From positions 19,001 to 83,000 of the forward strand of contig CAVMBN010000206.1 in NCBI GenBank assembly GCA_963678705.1: DNA of 64,000 nt, read 5' to 3'. This DNA comes from Panorpa germanica. Its lineage: Eukaryota > Arthropoda > Insecta > Mecoptera > Panorpidae. Shown in pieces: positions 60,501 to 64,000 of this stretch; positions within the stretch are counted from its first letter, which is position 1, and each line of letters starts with the position of its first letter. The position numbers and the translations under genes were made by a program. Below the pieces are notes generated by a model. The model had not been told where the DNA came from. It was given only the letters and a program-made list of their open reading frames with translations, and did no database searches.

Positions 60501-63500
60501 AAAGATGCGCTATAAAATTTTACACAAAAATTACATATACTAAATTTCTATTAGACTTATAGTTTACCTGTAAACTAAAAAAAACGCATAACTTCTTAAC
60601 CGTTTAACTTATTGCAAGATTGTTTAAATTTTTGGATTCGTCGGTGACTTATACAAGTTTTACGTATAATATTAGTGTAGTTGTGAACGCACCTTGATAT
60701 TTTAAAAATTAAAAAAAAAAGGTTTTTTCGCCATAGCTCCTAAACTATAGAACGGATTTGAAAGTGGTCTATGGCAAAAAGATGCGCAAGAAAATTCTAC
60801 ATAAAATTACTATTACCAAATTTCCATTAGACCCATAGTGCACCTGTAATTAAAGAAAAACCCATTTTCTCGGCCATTTTGAAAAACTTCTTTTTGCTGT
60901 AGCTCCTAAACTACACAACGAATTTAAAAGTAGTCTATGGCAAAAAGATGCGCTATAAAATTTTACACAAAAATTACATATACTAAATTTCTATTAGACT
61001 TATAGTTTACCTGTAAACTAAAAAAAACGCATAACTTCTTAACCGTTTAACTTATTGCAAGATTGTTTAAATTTTTGGATTCGTCGGTGACTTATACAAG
61101 TTTTACGTATAATATTAGTGTAGTTGTGAACGCACCTTGATATTTTAAAAATTAAAAAAAAAAGGTTTTTTCGCCATAGCTCCTAAACTATAGAACGGAT
61201 TTGAAAGTGGTCTATGGCAAAAAGATGCGCAAGAAAATTCTACATAAAATTACTATTACCAAATTTCCATTAGACCCATAGTGCACCTGTAATTAAAGAA
61301 AAACCCATTTTCTCGGCCATTTTGAAAAACTTCTTTTTGCTGTAGCTCCTAAACTACACAACGAATTTAAAAGTAGTCTATGGCAAAAAGATGCGCTATA
61401 AAATTTTACACAAAAATTACATATACTAAATTTCTATTAGACTTATAGTTTACCTGTAAACTAAAAAAAACGCATAACTTCTTAACCGTTTAACTTATTG
61501 CAAGATTGTTTAAATTTTTGGATTCGTCGGTGACTTATACAAGTTTTACGTATAATATTAGTGTAGTTGTGAACGCACCTTGATATTTTAAAAATTAAAA
61601 AAAAAAGGTTTTTCGCCATAGCTCCTAAACTATAGAACGGATTTGAAAGTGGTCTATGGCAAAAAGATGCGCAAGAAAATTCTACATAAAATTACTATTA
61701 CCAAATTTCCATTAGACCCATAGTGCACCTGTAATTAAAGAAAAACCCATTTTCTCGGCCATTTTGAAAAACTTCTTTTTGCTGTAGCTCCTAAACTACA
61801 CAACGAATTTAAAAGTAGTCTATGGCAAAAAGATGCGCTATAAAATTTTACACAAAAATTACATATACTAAATTTCTATTAGACTTATAGTTTACCTGTA
61901 AACTAAAAAAAACGCATAACTTCTTAACCGTTTAACTTATTGCAAGATTGTTTAAATTTTTGGATTCGTCGGTGACTTATACAAGTTTTACGTATAATAT
62001 TAGTGTAGTTGTGAACGCACCTTGATATTTTAAAAATTAAAAAAAAAGGTTTTTTCGCCATAGCTCCTAAACTATAGAACGGATTTGAAAGTGGTCTATG
62101 GCAAAAAGATGCGCAAGAAAATTCTACATAAAATTACTATTACCAAATTTCCATTAGACCCATAGTGCACCTGTAATTAAAGAAAAACCCATTTTCTCGG
62201 CCATTTTGAAAAACTTCTTTTTGCTGTAGCTCCTAAACTACACAACGAATTTAAAAGTAGTCTATGGCAAAAAGATGCGCTATAAAATTTTACACAAAAA
62301 TTACATATACTAAATTTCTATTAGACTTATAGTTTACCTGTAAACTAAAAAAAACGCATAACTTCTTAACCGTTTAACTTATTGCAAGATTGTTTAAATT
62401 TTTGGATTCGTCGGTGACTTATACAAGTTTTACGTATAATATTAGTGTAGTTGTGAACGCACCTTGATATTTTAAAAATTAAAAAAAAAAGGTTTTTTCG
62501 CCATAGCTCCTAAACTATAGAACGGATTTGAAAGTGGTCTATGGCAAAAAGATGCGCAAGAAAATTCTACATAAAATTACTATTACCAAATTTCCATTAG
62601 ACCCATAGTGCACCTGTAATTAAAGAAAAACCCATTTTCTCGGCCATTTTGAAAAACTTCTTTTTGCTGTAGCTCCTAAACTACACAACGAATTTAAAAG
62701 TAGTCTATGGCAAAAAGATGCGCTATAAAATTTTACACAAAAATTACATATACTAAATTTCTATTAGACTTATAGTTTACCTGTAAACTAAAAAAAACGC
62801 ATAACTTCTTAACCGTTTAACTTATTGCAAGATTGTTTAAATTTTTGGATTCGTCGGTGACTTATACAAGTTTTACGTATAATATTAGTGTAGTTGTGAA
62901 CGCACCTTGATATTTTAAAAATTAAAAAAAAAAGGTTTTTTCGCCATAGCTCCTAAACTATAGAACGGATTTGAAAGTGGTCTATGGCAAAAAGATGCGC
63001 AAGAAAATTCTACATAAAATTACTATTACCAAATTTCCATTAGACCCATAGTGCACCTGTAATTAAAGAAAAACCCATTTTCTCGGCCATTTTGAAAAAC
63101 TTCTTTTTGCTGTAGCTCCTAAACTACACAACGAATTTAAAAGTAGTCTATGGCAAAAAGATGCGCTATAAAATTTTACACAAAAATTACATATACTAAA
63201 TTTCTATTAGACTTATAGTTTACCTGTAAACTAAAAAAAACGCATAACTTCTTAACCGTTTAACTTATTGCAAGATTGTTTAAATTTTTGGATTCGTCGG
63301 TGACTTATACAAGTTTTACGTATAATATTAGTGTAGTTGTGAACGCACCTTGATATTTTAAAAATTAAAAAAAAAGGTTTTTTCGCCATAGCTCCTAAAC
63401 TATAGAACGGATTTGAAAGTGGTCTATGGCAAAAAGATGCGCAAGAAAATTCTACATAAAATTACTATTACCAAATTTCCATTAGACCCATAGTGCACCT

Positions 63501-64000
63501 GTAATTAAAGAAAAACCCATTTTCTCGGCCATTTTGAAAAACTTCTTTTTGCTGTAGCTCCTAAACTACACAACGAATTTAAAAGTAGTCTATGGCAAAA
63601 AGATGCGCTATAAAATTTTACACAAAAATTACATATACTAAATTTCTATTAGACTTATAGTTTACCTGTAAACTAAAAAAAACGCATAACTTCTTAACCG
63701 TTTAACTTATTGCAAGATTGTTTAAATTTTTGGATTCGTCGGTGACTTATACAAGTTTTACGTATAATATTAGTGTAGTTGTGAACGCACCTTGATATTT
63801 TAAAAATTAAAAAAAAAAGGTTTTTTCGCCATAGCTCCTAAACTATAGAACGGATTTGAAAGTGGTCTATGGCAAAAAGATGCGCAAGAAAATTCTACAT
63901 AAAATTACTATTACCAAATTTCCATTAGACCCATAGTGCACCTGTAATTAAAGAAAAACCCATTTTCTCGGCCATTTTGAAAAACTTCTTTTTGCTGTAG
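54600..64000 (+). repeat. Homogeneous C-variant domain of the satellite (units 40-60)
   Basis: Every unit from number 40 (54904) on carries the C variant, in contrast to only six of the first 39. Private single-base indels appear in unit 41 (CTACTTAGAC near 55233), unit 45 (GGATTCTCGG near 57091), units 55 and 56 (61611, 62042) and unit 59 (63370), as expected after recent spread. Confidence 0.8.

Larger units (their letters stand above)
37324..64000 (+). repeat. 443-bp satellite array, 60 complete units, open to the right
   Basis: The landmark ACTATTACCAAATTTCC recurs every 443 bases from 37332 to 63907: 60 periods with a net loss of 5 bases, all accounted for by single-base indels. Units differ by only a handful of changes, mainly one T/C site (TTTTATGTATAA or TTTTACGTATAA). 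Each unit is internally a diverged dimer: about 120 bases starting TAGCTCCTAAACTA occur twice, offset by 277 and 166 bases, at roughly 85 percent identity by eye. It contains no open frame of 60 codons in either strand. The array reaches the window edge. Such arrays are typical of heterochromatin or centromere-proximal DNA; the function here is unknown. Confidence 0.97.

Noticed and set aside
37324-64000. CRISPR-like array
   Set aside because: The whole 443-bp unit repeats without variable spacers; this is a eukaryotic satellite.

Overview
This window is AT-rich, intron-bearing, transposon-dense DNA from an animal, almost certainly an insect. The grounds are a Ty3/gypsy errantivirus of the 17.6/297/TED kind with an env gene and a tRNA-Ser primer site, mariner, piggyBac, hAT and Harbinger remnants of insect type, and a broken centromere-protein gene with normal animal introns. 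I cannot fix the order or species. I see no bacterial gene, rRNA, CRISPR array or complete tRNA.

Layout. Positions 1-8250 are mostly noncoding, with a mariner-type MITE (3056-3422) and one copy of an unnamed dispersed repeat (6474-7081). At 8254-11520 lies a host-gene relic. On the minus strand it is a multi-exon INCENP-like gene whose coiled-coil exons keep good splice sites but which carries one nonsense codon, one single-base frameshift and a lost C-terminal IN-box. It abuts, head to tail-end, a two-exon coding fragment on the plus strand that I do not recognise. Positions 11520-20960 hold foldback and TIR elements. The best preserved is a block at 15226-17665 that has a second copy at 35313-36157. 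The first copy was later hit by a GGGGGCGTCC-ended TIR element and by a hAT element with a clean 8-bp target duplication; the second copy shows the empty sites.

Positions 20963-28505 are a complete errantivirus provirus of 7,543 bp: two identical 237-bp LTRs, ATAT target duplication, PBS, gag, pol reached by a -1 frameshift, env expressed from a spliced message, and a polypurine tract. All three frames are open, so the insertion looks very young. Gag packages RNA, Pol supplies protease, reverse transcriptase, RNase H and integrase, and Env is a furin-type membrane fusion protein. Pol carries an unusual extension after the integrase that looks macro-domain-like.

Positions 28510-37323 hold a piggyBac-type MITE inserted into an older repeat, pseudogenes of Harbinger and hAT transposases, a LINE RNase H fragment trapped in a nearly perfect 131-bp inverted repeat, and a GC-rich SINE-like patch.

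From about 37325 to the right edge (26.7 kb) there is a single satellite array: 60 complete copies of a 443-bp unit, almost identical, with no open frame of note. Its variants reveal a 16-unit (7,087 bp) higher-order duplication in the left part and a homogeneous, recently spread variant in the right part. The array begins abruptly beside an 11-bp-stem hairpin. This array and the intact provirus are the two most notable objects in the window.
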